Below are positions 38,691-51,200 of a DNA stretch of 64,000 nt, piece after piece (the stretch's first letter is position 1; each line of letters starts with the position of its first letter). Origin of the DNA: Prinia subflava. Its lineage: Eukaryota > Chordata > Aves > Passeriformes > Cisticolidae. The DNA lies in assembly GCF_021018805.1 (NCBI RefSeq), contig NC_086256.1, forward strand, positions 13,334,032 through 13,398,031, written 5' to 3'. Position numbers and translations under genes: made by a program. The notes beneath the pieces were generated by a model that had not been told where the DNA came from, did no database searches, and saw only the letters and a list, made by a program, of their open reading frames with translations.

Positions 38691-41639
38691 GAGCAAACCA
38701 GATGCAAATTATGATCTTAGAATTTTGTGAGCTTATGAGGTACATGAGGTACTTTAAATATGTAACCATAAATGCCATAATTCCTGAGGAAAGTATGTTA
38801 GTACTAGACAACTTTGAAAATCACCTGTCATCTTTGGGAGTCCTAAAATAGGATCTGAATTCACCTGGAAATCCATTTCAATTGTGTGTGCTGGTTACCT
38901 GAAAAACTAGAATGCTATTGAAATTTTCTTCTCATATGCTTCACTGCATGATTCATGCATAGAATTACTGTTCATCAGCATGGGCTGTGTCTGCAATGGG
39001 ATTCCTGCTTGTTATCCAGCTGTGAGAAATGCACAAGCTGTAAAATAAGTTAGGAGAGGAGTGAAAGAGACTGAAACCAATGTAAATGAACATACTGAGA
39101 AAGGAACAAAAGTGCAATACTGTTTGTAAAAGGAAACAGGACAAGACACAGATAATTGAGGGTTAGGATCTAACAATCATGTTCCCTCCAAATCTCTTGA
39201 CCTCTTGGTGTAGACAGTACTTTCACAGTTCTGAAAATTTGATTTTTTTTCAGGGATACTTTTCTGTGAGAAATCCTGCCTGTGTGTTAATAGACAAGTT
39301 CTTCCTTTCAATTTGGCAATTTTGCCATTTCATTCCTTGTACAGAAGTAACCTCAAAATTGAAGCAAAAAGGTTCCAATTCTAATCTCAGCTTATTAGAA
39401 TGTTAGCTACATTTTATGCTTGCTACCCTTTGAAGAGAATTTATAATAAATGTTTATTTAGTTAATGAAATGAAGTTTAGAAATTTCCTAGAGTTAAGGA
39501 AATTCCCAGAGTTTTCTAAATTCCAGTGTTTGCTAGGAAATTGCTAACCCCAAAAGTATCAAATAATCATAGCTATAAACACCAAACTTATATACTGCCA
39601 GCTGTACTTACACAGAAGCTAAGATACAGCTTTTTTACTTACTCAGTACTTGGAACTTTATTATTTATTTTGAGAGAATTGTATGTATGAGTGCACTTTG
39701 CAGACTACTTGACAGTAGTTGTTCACTCCAAACTGTAAACATATTATGAATTGTGAAACAGGAAAAGACTGGCTGCAGGCAAACTACCAACTAGTAAGTT
39801 CTAAGAGACCAAGATATGATCTCTTCTTAGAGGGTAGCAGCTGTTGTGATCATGATTTTTATTTACAGGAAAGAAATCCTTTTAAACATTTATGCTTTAG
39901 AAGAAAACACAAGCATGTTAAACAGTGTTAAGATTTAAAGTAAGGATAACTGTCAATCATTTTGTTACCAAGGTTTTAAATCAGTAATGCTTCTCTTGCA
40001 AACCTTTGGCTTTAAGTCTCTAAAAAGTATTCTTGAAACTCATTAGAAATATTCTACATTCTCAAATACAGTGGAGAATTTCTGTAAATAAGAAATGTTT
40101 CCAGCACATTTTCTTCCTTGGAAATAAAAAAAAAAAAAACCTCAACTTTGCCACCTCTTAAATGCTTTAATGCTTCTTTATGGTGTTGGTTGAAAACACT
40201 GGCTGTTCAAAAATGTTATTCAGTGAATTGTGAGATGTCTGTATCCAATAAATAAGATGTAAACAAAAGAGTTTTCATCAGATCATCTTAGTACACAGAT
40301 AAAATAATGAGCATTAAGACATTGTATTTCAGTTAATTCTCAATATTTCTGTTGCAAAATTGTTCTATAAATTTTTACTTTGATCAGAGTTGAGCATTTT
40401 TTTAGCTTTAAGGGCTTAATGATAATATATTTCTCTCCAGTTATAAGATGATGTATAAGATAACATATCACTTGGTAACCTACCATTCATCAACACCTGA
40501 ATGACATTTCTTAACCCATATAGAAGCCTTAAAAAATCCATACAGGAACCCATAAATAAATTCGAGAAATCTACATTTTAAAGCAACACAGTTTTATCTA
40601 GAAACAGTGCCCTCATCAGGCATATTCTCTTTTGGAAATTTGAAACAAAAAATTCCACAAACCAAAATCATGTACAAGACATTTTAACCACAGATATCAT
40701 CGGTAGTCTCTTAATAATAAAATGTTTTATCTATCTTGTATTGGTTCATCTAGTAATAATTAAATATTCCCATCTAGCAATTCTAATTATTTTACTTTTC
40801 TTTAAATATGGAGCTCCCTTAAGGTGTATCTCAAACCCATGTGGCTAAACTACTGAGAACAGTTTCCCCAAATAATCACTGATGAATGATCTGCCAGTCT
40901 TTGTGTATGTTTGAAATATTTTTGTTAATTACTTGGAAAGCAGTACCTTGAGCACTCTTCCCTATTCTCTCTCCAGATAATTGTACTGAATAATAGGAAG
41001 CATCATTGCTATAAATAAAAATCCACTTTCCCTTGACACTGTTAAATGTCTACATTTCTTTTGTGCTGAAAACTAGGGCGGTGGTAGGCTATGATATTTT
41101 TCTTGTTCCAGATCCGAGTCTTATTTTTAGATACGTTATTACTGCTGAGGAAACAGAGAAGCTCTGCAAAGAGTGTTTGTGTACCACAGTTACATATTTT
41201 TTCCATCTGGGAAAAAAAAAAAAAAAGATTTTCCTCAGCCTCCTTTTAACATATGGAGTTTGTCACATCAATCATTGGTGGAGAACATGTAGTGGCATCC
41301 ATGTCATATGGGTGACAGGGCTGTTTTACATAGTATCAGTATTTCAGATTCATGCTTTCCCAGGCTGAAAAGCACAGACATTCTACTTAGCAATATCATA
41401 CTTCTCCCAAAGAAGAGCTGTCTTCTGTCAAGTATTTCTATCAGAGATGTAAAAATGTTTCAAACGATCCCTAATGAATAATCTAGGTACTTCAGCATGC
41501 AGTCTTTCTTTAGCTTGTCTAATTAATTTGAGCTGGGTGCTTAACACTTAGGGGGTCATGCTAGGGGAAGGTTTCCCTTGGTGTCTGTAGTCACAGAGAA
41601 ACCGTGTCTTGCTTTTATGTGTGGCTGTGTAGAGGCCCA
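38691..41639. other. AT-rich non-coding DNA
   Basis: No gene is recognised. A14 tracts lie at about 40126-40139 and 41212-41226. The 111-codon plus open frame at 41033-41368 reads through the second A-tract (poly-lysine) and is a chance frame. Confidence 0.6.
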
Positions 41640-41644
41640 GCCAG

Positions 41645-42594
41645 TGAGACAATATTCCAGAGATGATCAACAAATTTGAGGCCTGTAGTCAGTAGCATTC
41701 CCCAGGGGTTTTTACTGGGTCTAGTCTTATTTATCAGCAAGCTGAACAAAGTGATAGAATGCACCCTCAACAAGTTTGAAGTGTACAAAGCAGAGGTGGT
41801 GGCTGACACCCCTGGAGGCTGTGCTGCCATTCAGTGGGACCTGGACAGGCTGGAGGGTTGGGGGAGAGGAACCTAATGAGGTTCAATAAGGGAAAATCTG
41901 GATCCTGCACCTGGGGAGGAATAACCCCAGGCACCAGTACGGGCTGAGGGCTGACCTGCTGGAGAGCAGCCCTGCTGAGCAGGACCTGGGAGCCTTCATG
42001 GTTGACAGGGATGACAAGTTGCCCATGAGCCAGCAGTGTCTTTGCACCCAAGGGAGCCAGTGGGATCCTGGGGTGCATTGGGAAGAGTGTGGACAGCAGG
42101 TGGAGGGGGGTGGTTTCCCTCTACTTGGCCATGGCAAGGCACATCGGGAGTACAGTGCTTGTTTCTGGTCTCCACAGATCAAGAAAGACGAGGAGTGGAG
42201 CCACAAAGATGATGAGGGGTCTGGAGCATCTCTGGTATGTGGAGAGGCTGTGGGAGATGGGCCTGCTTAGTCTGCAGAAGAGAAGACTGAGCAAGGATCT
42301 CATCAATACATACAAATATCTCAAAGGCAGGAGCCAAGACGACGGTGCCAGACTCTTTTCAGTTGTGTGCAGTGACAGGCTGAGGAGCCATGGCCATAAA
42401 CTGAAACTCAAAACATTCCACCTCAACATGAGGAAGAATTTGGGTGTCACAGCACTGGAACAGACTGTCCAGGGAGGTTGTGGAGTCTCCCTGTCTGAAC
42501 AAGTTCCTGGGTAACCTGCTTTAGGTCACCCTACCTTGGCAAGGGGAATTGGACTAGATGATCTCCAGACATCTCTTCCTACATTATTCTGTGA
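41645..42594 (+). mobile_element. CR1 LINE, 3' half of ORF2 plus 3' UTR
   Basis: This is the largest repeat in the window, about 950 bp. Translation gives successive CR1 ORF2 landmarks. First comes 'IPQGFLLGLVLF' (RT motif B), then 'IECTLNKF'. The next expected motif, the catalytic F/YADD, has lost both aspartates. 'DTPGGCAAIQWDLDRLEGW' follows, then '[11 protein letters not shown]', 'MMRGLEHL', 'KRRLSKDLINTYKYLKG' and 'RLFSVV'. The DNA ends with a CR1 3' UTR ('ggactagatgatctccag') and 'attattctgtgaaag', an imperfect ATTCTRTG tail. Several stops and frameshifts break the frame. The copy is 5'-truncated within the RT domain and is inactive. Confidence 0.93.
42089..42514 (+). pseudogene. CR1 ORF2 C-terminal remnant
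   Basis: This 141-codon open frame is the longest intact piece of the CR1 copy it lies in. It contains '[10 protein letters not shown]', '[19 protein letters not shown]', 'INTYKYLKG' and 'GARLFSVV', which belong to the C-terminal domain after the RT thumb. It lacks RT and endonuclease domains and starts inside the ancestral reading frame. It is a fossil fragment, not a gene. Confidence 0.85.
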
Positions 42595-45500
42595 AAGTTT
42601 ATAAAAATTCTTGCCCCGTTTATTTGTCCCTCAATTTTAAAAGTGGCATCTGCATTATAGCTCAAGCCCCAAGTGTATCAAAGTGGCCTTTTACAGTCTG
42701 CCACTTTCCTGTTGCTGCTCACCTACTATCACCATTCTTATGGCTCCTTTCCTACACAAAAAGGATGCCAGCTCTGTAGTATCCCTGTTCTCTTGTCTGC
42801 AGGCACCATAATATTGTCAGCAATTAAAATTTACCCTGGTAAGGCACTTACTGCCTGTTACTGTTCAGTACATTGGCTTCTTGACCTCTCTGCAAATAGC
42901 TAGATAACTAATTTAGGGTATAAATGGCTGTGATAATTATAATTCAATTTAATTTCCTTTCAGTAATTCACACACAGATGTTTTGATAGCACTGAAACTA
43001 TTAGCTGAAGAGACCACACACTGTACAGTGCCTAAAAATTTAGTGCTGTGTCCTAAAGGACTTAGGCAGGATATGAATGCAAACCTGCAGTTTCTGAAGA
43101 TTATCATTCCTTAGAGTGGAATCCTATGAAATCCTCAAATCTCATCCCAATAGGAGACTCAGCCTGGAAAACCTGAATTTTAATGTTTAATTTTTCAAAA
43201 TTAAACAGTGCAAATATTTATAAGGCACAGCAGTGTCTAGCATAACATAGTAGCAGAATGGGTAAGCAAACCTGTCTTGCCCCTCTTGTGAAAAACCTGC
43301 CAGGACAATTTCCCATCTATGTCAACTCTCTGTCCTGTTCTAGTCAATGTTTTCTAGGTCAGAGAGCTTTCAAAAAATAACACCACCAGTGAAATTAGCA
43401 GTGTCCATCATTCCCTGAATGCTTTTTAACTATGAATTCAGTGAATAAAACCTTACATTAGGACAATATGATTTAATGCCCTCTTGCTTGTGAGAATCCA
43501 AATAATTTCTTCTGAGAAATTCCCTGTTCTTACTGGGCATCTTCCAGCATTGAAACTGCATCTATGACACATGGGCTTAAATATTCATTCAGGAAGAGAA
43601 AAATCTCCTCGTTTATTACTATAAAACTGACAGGGAGGTGCTCCTGGTTCTTTTGCTGAGATGGTCTCCTTAAAACAGGCCTATGTTGGCACAGCTCTGC
43701 TGCCTGAATGCAATGCATTTCACTAAATAAGTTCATTTTTGAACTGGTCTCAAGATCTACCATCTTTGCAAATAAACACCCATCAACAGCAATCCCTACA
43801 ATAACAAATTCCCAACCAGTCGGTAAGAGCAGCAAGTTGTTTAAGTTTGTCTCACAGAATTCAAAATTGTAAGGGAAAGCAGGAATATACTTTATCACTC
43901 CCAGAGACACAAGCAAAAATTAAGAAGTCATTGTCATTCGTGTCCCTGGTGAGTCTGATGACAACATTTGACAAAGCACATATGTCATTAATGTCCAGGA
44001 TGAGGAATGTATTCCTGTCACAGGACTTACTGGCATTAATGCCCCTGTAGGACTCTGCCTAGAAAAGCAAGTTGTCACTGCTGCCTCTGAGTGTCCCTCT
44101 CAAAGGAAATGTATCACTTTGCTTTTAGAATGAGACAAATAAAATAAAGCACCAAGCATGACACAGAAAAAAACAAGGAACCTCTAAAGCATGCAGAGTT
44201 TCATGTCCCTTCCTTGTACAAAAGGGATTAAATGACACAGATGTTTGACAAAAGGGAAGGCAAAGCAACTGTGGAGAACATGCCTATGACCATCACGACA
44301 GGGGAGCACCTTTTGTTCAGTAGCCTGCAAATTTTGTGAGCACACAAGCATATAAATGTAGAAACTTCAAGTCTGTCTACATAATGCATTTTAGATGGTT
44401 TTCCTTGCTTGAAGAAATTGTAAGTGAACTGTCTGTAAAGGTGATTTGTGTCCCTGGGTATAACTGTTTCACTGGGCTTCTGGCAGCAAGCAATTGTTTG
44501 TCAGATGTGATGCTCATAAGACCTTTCACTATAGTGATACTAGCAATTGCCTCTATAATACTTAACACATAAAACAAATTATAACAATATCCTTAAGATT
44601 AGCATATAAGTAATAGTGCTATATAAAAACTCATAAAAGCAAAATGTATGGCTACAATAACCATATTAAAACAACCATAGTTCTGCTTTAAATAACCATA
44701 TGAGCCATGTTTGTAAGATATTATAGTATTTACTGGTTAAGCATAAGGAAAAGGTTATTGCTGTCATCTTGGAAGAAAGAAATTCATTCCAGTTTCTGTC
44801 TTTCCCGTAGGTTTTAGAAGGCTAGCTCTTGGACAAAAGTCCAACAGAATCATTTAAAGAACTTCAATAATACTTCGATGCTTTTAAAAGAATTAAAACA
44901 CAACCTTTTTTATGCATCTTTTTTGTTGTTTGGGAGATTTTTTAGGAGGGTTTCTTTTTTTGTTTTCCAAAATGGTACAATCAATGTGTTATAGGCAAAG
45001 AAAACTATGATATCATTAACTGGACAGTAAAATATCTCAGAGGACTAGACAACTGGACTTCTGAACTACACTGATGACTTCAAAAGTCAAATTGACACTA
45101 ATGTTAAGAGGTCAATTTACACTGATGCTAAACTGGCATAGAAAAATTAATCAGGACAATATGTCTCTTTTAAACAGTGACAACATTTAGGGCCTGGGAA
45201 AAGTAAAATGCAGAATGGGTTCCTCTGAATGAGCACTAGACAAGACTGTACCTAAACATTGAGGAGAGTTTTCTGTGTGGGCATTTGAATAGAAAATCCC
45301 TGTTTTGTCACAGAACTGGTGCTTCCAGTCAGTTTTGCAGTTTCATTTTTCACTTGGCAGCTGAAGTGCTGAAATCCAGTGAAAATGGAAACTAACTATA
45401 ATGTTTCTGAGACCAAAAAAAGCTAAAGGAGAGAAGATTATCCCTAGAGGTGGGAACCAATTAAAAGGCCTTTTGTACCTCCACTGGGGTGTTCAGGGAT

Positions 45501-46626
45501 AGGGCACACACGTGTGGAGGAATTGCACACACGACCCTTGGAGCAGCACAGCCCACGGTGTCCTGAGCTGCCAGCCCCTCCTAAGGCAGCTGCCCCGAGG
45601 CCAGTGCACTCCAGGAGGGAAGGCTCAGGATATCCCTGAGTCCTGGGCTCAGAACAGTGACCCACTAACCCACAATCAGGTAGAGCAGAGCCAATAAAAG
45701 AAACACCAGTCACTTTTCATTTGCCTATGGACAGGCAATTCATGATCATACCCCGATGATTACTTTCTACTGAATGAATCACCCTCTGACCCGTTCTGCT
45801 CAGTCATTTTCATTGTACACTAAATTCCGTTTGCCATGTCAGACCCTCAATTTTATCAGTTCCACTAACACAATTTTCCAGAGCAGCAGCATTAGCTCAG
45901 CTTCCTCATTTTGTCTCTGGTGCTTTGTAGTTCAATTTATAGGCGGAAATAAAGACTTGCTGGAAACTTGTCTCCTGTCCCCCAGGGTGATCTTAATCTA
46001 AACTCAAGGGCAGAATCTGGACCCAACCTCCAGTCCTTCTCTCCTAAGAGGTGATATATCAGCAGATGATCCATATAAGTCTTATCACTATCACTGAATA
46101 AAAAGCAATTAGCACCATCAAAAGATTTCCAGCATTGAGGGATTCAGATACCTGAAAAAGGAGAACACTGTTCTTCCTCCTGATAAAAAATAGGAGGAGA
46201 AAACACAGTCAAAAACATCAAAGCATCAAAGGAACAGAAAATTACAAACCTGCAAAAGAAAATTGAAATATTTTTGCATTAAATAATTTCTGAATCCTCC
46301 TGTAGATTCATATTCAGCTGTTATAGCCATCTTACAAAATTATTAACAAAAATTAGAAATTCTTCCTTTTTCATGGTAAGAAAAGAAAAGAAAAAAGCAT
46401 CAGTTTTGTAGAGAATAGGGGATTCATACATTTTATTCCTCTCCCCATACCCCCAATAAGATGAAAGTTTTAGATTTGCTTAACAGCAAGTAGCCTGTCC
46501 CAGCATGGCATTACTTTAGTCAGGACACTTGTCCTAGCATTGCCTAAAGCAATTTCATTGAGAATTAACTGTTTCCAAGCTCTCAGAAATACTTAGAGGA
46601 CAATTTCAAGAAACTAGGAGCTCAGG
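42595..46626. other. AT-rich non-coding DNA
   Basis: No gene is recognised. A T-rich tract lies at 44915-44970. A GC-richer patch at 45480-45670 holds short open frames and no recognisable repeat. The 128-codon minus open frame at 43530-43916 has no recognisable domain. Confidence 0.6.
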
Positions 46627-46920
46627 TCATGACTGTGTCATCAGAATAAAAATTAACATTGCACTCAGTGCACTGGCTTGTCAGTTCATTTGCACAGACC
46701 ATAAATAACAATGGCCCAAGCACAGATCCCTGAGGTGCTTCTGTAATGACATCCATTAAATCTGACATGATGCTGTTTAATAACACAAGCTGTATGTGCC
46801 CTCCTAAGTAGCTAGCACCCAGTTAATTACAGATGATTCCATTCCTAATCCACTCAATTTATCCTTTAAAGGAATATAATTTATGAAATAGACAATAAAA
46901 AACAAATTTAAATGCACTCC
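46627..46920 (-). mobile_element. L2-like LINE reverse-transcriptase fragment
   Basis: Minus-strand translation gives the RT core in order. A degraded motif A region ('YIPLKDKLSGLG', with the catalytic Asp of AFD lost) is followed by 'VINWVLAT'. After a stop and a one-base frame shift come motif B, 'APQGSVLGPLLF', and motif C, 'FYSDDTVM', in the same open frame. A YxDDTV box is more typical of L2-type than of CR1-type elements, which usually have FADDTKL, so I lean to L2-like. Neither terminus is present. It is an old, inactive relic despite the good state of motifs B and C. Confidence 0.75.
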
Positions 46921-46989
46921 GTACACATTCCCTGGAAACAACTTGCATTTAATCTGCAGCGTTTAAAAGCATCTGATTTTCTCTTTCTA
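46921..46989. other. AT-rich spacer
   Basis: Short AT-rich stretch between the LINE fragment and the possible LTR. It may contain further decayed LINE sequence. Confidence 0.4.
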
Positions 46990-47300
46990 AATTAACCATA
47001 AACATTCAAATGTTATTCTGCACAAGAGTCCTTTATTATTGCTGTGGCAGACTAATACAGCAGTCCAGTCTTGGTGCTGCTGCACACCAGCAAGGGGTGC
47101 TCCGTGGGAGCACACCCAAATTAGATTACCCAAATTCAAACTGTGCCTCCTCAAGGCCTGCAGCACAGAGCCTGGCTTATCTGCAAGTCTGAGCAGGGCA
47201 AGCCTGGCTTTGGCCAGTCTCACTGGCTCTGGTACAGGCTGTGCTGCCACGCTTCTCTCCAGGGAACGGGAAAATGCTGAACGAACACACTGGTGCTAAG
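46990..47300 (-). mobile_element. Possible solo LTR or other retroelement remnant
   Basis: The GC-rich body at 47040-47280 is unlike its surroundings. Read on minus it runs through 'ccctggagagaagcgtggc' towards 'gcaataataaaggactc', an AATAAA signal followed by a short segment, as in the R/U5 of an LTR. I cannot find convincing TG...CA ends or a target-site duplication, and I do not recognise the family. An unrelated GC-rich unique block is an equally possible reading. Confidence 0.25.
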
Positions 47301-50300
47301 AGGGCATTAAGGCTTCTCCTGGAGATGAAGTGAAGGAGCTGACGTGATTCCCAGTGACAGCCAGAAAGTGTGAGAGTGGGAAAAAGGTGAGAAAGAGAGG
47401 GAGATTGGAGACACTGCTTTGGCTTGCTCTCTCACTTAAGAATGAAGGGAGAGTAGGATGTCTCCATGGCAACCAGCAAAAAGCATGGGAAAGCAGAGAG
47501 CCACAATGATTATAATAAGATTAGAAGAGGTCACATAGATCATCAAATAGTCCCCCAAAATCTCAAGCAATCATATAAAAATAGCTGCTTAGTCTGGAAG
47601 TGCTCCATGGAACAAGAGCTTCACATCCACACACATCATGAAATTCTTCATGATTTACAACTTATTTCTGTAGGTAAAAATAAAATAAAATGAAAGAGAT
47701 CATACTCTGAAGTAAAGGAGATTCACAGAACAGGTATCCTGTATCCTTGTGACAGAAAGGAATTTACTGGATCTAGAGGGCGATTTCAGGACAAACATCT
47801 CATCTCCTGCTGTTGAGCAAGGCTGGCACAACAAACTCCACACCTCTGACCTGAACAGTCTGATCTCCAGCAGAATTAATTCATGACACCAAAATTAGGA
47901 ACCATGTTAACCCTCAGGATGTAAGAAAAATGCATCTGTGAGATTTCTAAAACTAAAGAGAACACCACACCACCCCTTCTGCATGAATCTTGTCTCTGGC
48001 ACTGCATCAGTGTGGGCTGATACAGAAGGCACATGATTCTTCAAGGGTTATCTGTGAAGCTGAGAGCAGGCAATGGGGACCCCTACACACCAGGCTTTAG
48101 TGCAACACTCAATTTGCTTCCAGCAAGTGGCAGACATCACAATGGGGAGTAAAAAACAATGCTTCAAAGAGAAGGAATTATTTAGTTCTCTCACTAGAGG
48201 GTGGATAGAATTTTTTTGGAAGACAGAGGAGGAACACATTCACATACTTCACCATTAGGCCAGAGCACAGCAGATAAATCTAGAAGCTACTGGCTAGACA
48301 GAATAAAATAAAGATACTCAGTCTGAAACTGAATGATGCTCCATACCTTTAGAAATATGTTGAGCTGTGTCATTTGCCTCTGATATTGGAAGGAAACAAG
48401 TGAGGGAGATAAGATTGTTTGTACTCTAGTGCACTTACACTTGTTAGACACCAGCAACTTTAAATTTCCAAATACAATCCCATGCTTATATATTATTTTC
48501 AGTATCACACGGATTTAAAATCAAACAATGCATAGTATAAGTCTCCCCCAAACTGACACTGACCTCAGCTGCAGTTCAGGGTGAAAATCTGTAACTGAGG
48601 CCTGTATGCTCCGTGTGACTGGGAATACGAAATAAAGACACTCTTCTCATCTATATTCCTATCCACCACACCTTCATAAAAAAGGTACTTCATGTTTCAG
48701 ACCTGCACATTTCATGAGATCCTGAAGAATTCCAGTGCCCAAATAAACAAACAGAAAACTCAGGCATATTATATCTGCATTTGTAGCATAGATTTTCAAT
48801 TGGCCTTCCTACATTGCATGGTGATTTGTGCTGCATTTTGTTGTTGTTGCAACAGGTTTTTCAATAGTAGGTTGCATCTAATTGGGCAATTTGCATACCC
48901 TGTATGCCTGTCACACTGCCACAGCTGACACTTCCTTCAGGAGTAACTTGAAAGTGCAGACTATAATCACGTTGTAATTTCTGACTACGGGACACTATGG
49001 AAAGGCAGGTTAGATAAAAGTCTGAAACCAGAATGCATAAGATACAGTTTTGCCACTCTTGTGAGAGTTAAATATTATGGCTGCTTTACTCCAAAATGAG
49101 ATAATCCACATGGTGGACTCAATTTCAGCTGATTTGTCTTAACCTTCCCAAGTCCTTCTACAGACGTGGACTTAATTTGTGTTTCCCCAGCTCTGCCCTT
49201 CCTTCCTCTGCAGGTATCTGTCTCAGGCTTTTCAGTGTTAACTATTTGAATCTCCATTCCTAAAGCTGTTTTCTTTCTACTGATTCTTTCTGCAGCTGTG
49301 GCAGATTGCATTGTTTTTCCTTTCCTATCGAAGGGCAGGGGGTGATATCCAACATGTTAGCTTCTTTTCAGCATGCCTGGCAGCAAGGCACACGTGCCTC
49401 TGCCTCCCACGCTATTTTCTCCATCCCCTGTATTACTGCTTGTAACAGATGTTTTCTCTGGCCTTTCCTTCTTCCTGTCTCAGTGCCCCTTGATTCCACT
49501 GGGACATTTGTACCCTGTCATTTTGAAGCCTCTGACAGCTTCTCCTGCCAATACTAATGCCATTATACGTGCTAACAAATATGTCCTACACACGTACAGG
49601 CATCTGTGAACGTGTCCCAGCCACTATCACTGCACCAAAGGCTTGTGACTCTCCCTGGGTTAGGGCCAGGGAAGTCCAAGGAGAGCATCTTTGTCCCATT
49701 CATGCTTTATATGAGCACTGGCATTGCACCTGAATGTCCATCTCACTAGACTTCTTAATCAATCCTACAACGTTTATTAAGAAGGAACTTTTTCAACCTC
49801 TTTTCTCATATTTTTTCAGTAGATGGAAATATTTCCAATTCCTCAGTGGCTAAGCAAGTGATAAATCCACTAATGAGGGGCAAAAGCAGGACACATAGCA
49901 TGCCTGGATAACGAGAGAAGTGCTATTGCCTTATCTTTCCTTTACTTTAATAATCTCTCTTTAACAGAAAGGCACATAGTTCAATACACAGCCTTGAGCT
50001 TTAAACTTCTGCTTGTCCTACAGGGGATTTCCTGCCCTGTCGGGTGAATTCCACTTAATAATACTGAATTCCTCTAACAGAACAATCCCTTCCTGTGGGA
50101 ATTTAAAGACTTCAAGACTGTTTATTATATTTTAACTGGTGATTTTCCCTGTAGCTTCAATTGTGTTAGGTTTAATTGCATAGAAAATGTTTATTCCCTT
50201 CTTATATTTTTCTTTCACAGTCTCAGCTCACTTCTACTTTTCCCACAAAGAGAAGCAAAGTTACTTTTAGGTCATATTATCTAACCAATATGCACTTAAG

Positions 50301-50680
50301 GATGCACTTAAACCCCCCCACAGAGAGGTGTTATTTGCAAAATGTATTACCTTTTCTTTTATTCAAACACTGTGTGTAATCTCTCCCTTGCTCAAGTCTC
50401 TCCAGTGTGACATAGGTAAATTTCACAATAACAAAGCAAGTTCAAACACCACCTCACTGTACATTATATGCCCTCTGGGAGACTTTACCTCATATGTGGT
50501 TATTTTGGACCCCTCACAAAAAAAGCACCACAGCTCTACAGAAATAAATACATCTACCAGTTAAATAATATTTTGCTTATACCTAGAATAAGAAATCCAA
50601 AGGCATTTTAATATTAAATTATTATTTCCATGCAGCCTAAGCAGCAGACCAGGGTTAGTAAACCCGTGGCTGTTGTGCAC
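47301..50680. other. Non-coding DNA, mostly AT-rich
   Basis: No gene is recognised. Besides the X-box-like site at 47460, the text at 49300-49680 is somewhat less AT-rich with short open frames and no known protein or repeat. Confidence 0.6.
47460..47473 (+). promoter_or_regulatory. RFX X-box-like site
   Basis: GTCTCCATGGCAAC closely matches the X-box recognised by RFX transcription factors (two half-sites around a YATR core; ideal palindrome GTTGCCATGGCAAC). It differs from the ideal in the left half. Such sites occur in ciliary-gene promoters and also by chance. No promoter or exon is identifiable beside it. Confidence 0.3.
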
Positions 50681-51200
50681 AATTTACCAGCAGCACACCC
50701 TGCCCATCCTCAGGTAACCAGCAAGAGATCACGGGAGCTGCTGGAACACGCAACCCCCCAGGATGGGGAAGAAACAAAACCACAAAGAGGAAGCACTGAA
50801 CTCAGGGCACCCAATTCACCCTGGGGCCTCAGTGGACCCAGCACAGCTCCTGGCACAGCCATCCCCATCCCTGCCAGGCCCCAGCAGCTCCAGTTTTGTG
50901 TGCCCTGAGTTCAGGGCTCTTGGTTACACGACATTTCCAGCTGATGGCTCGTGCAAGGAGTGCAGGTACCTCAAACCCAAAGGTCTCTTAGTGCTGTACA
51001 CTGTGGCAAACAGAGCAGGGCAGGTATAAACCACTGCTGCCCTCCAGAGTGCTTCATCTGGAGGAGGAGAGCAGAGCAGGGCGTGCAGGAGGCACGACAG
51101 GGGTGGGGCTCTCCTGGCTGAAGGAGATGCGCTGGTGAATCCTCAGTGCTGGACTAGTCCTTAGGGCTGACACACTGGGGCAGGACAAAGCATGGCCCCA
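50681..51200. other. GC-rich block
   Basis: GC-richer DNA with overlapping open frames of about 90 codons on plus. None resembles a known protein. It contains the 15-bp inverted repeat at 50796/50900. No known repeat family is recognised. Confidence 0.5.
50796..50914. repeat. 15-bp perfect inverted repeat with 89-bp loop
   Basis: ctgaactcagggcac (50796-50810) is the exact reverse complement of gtgccctgagttcag (50900-50914). The arms could pair in RNA or cruciform DNA. It could be the ends of a small decayed element or a chance pairing within GC-rich DNA. Confidence 0.85.

Noticed and set aside
38513..38851. Glycine/phenylalanine-rich 112-codon open frame
   Set aside because: It is a direct translation of the G/T low-complexity tract. 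The lysine/proline-rich minus frame is the same artefact.
43530..43916. 128-codon minus open frame
   Set aside because: There is no recognisable domain or splice architecture. The length is compatible with chance in 64 kb read in six frames.
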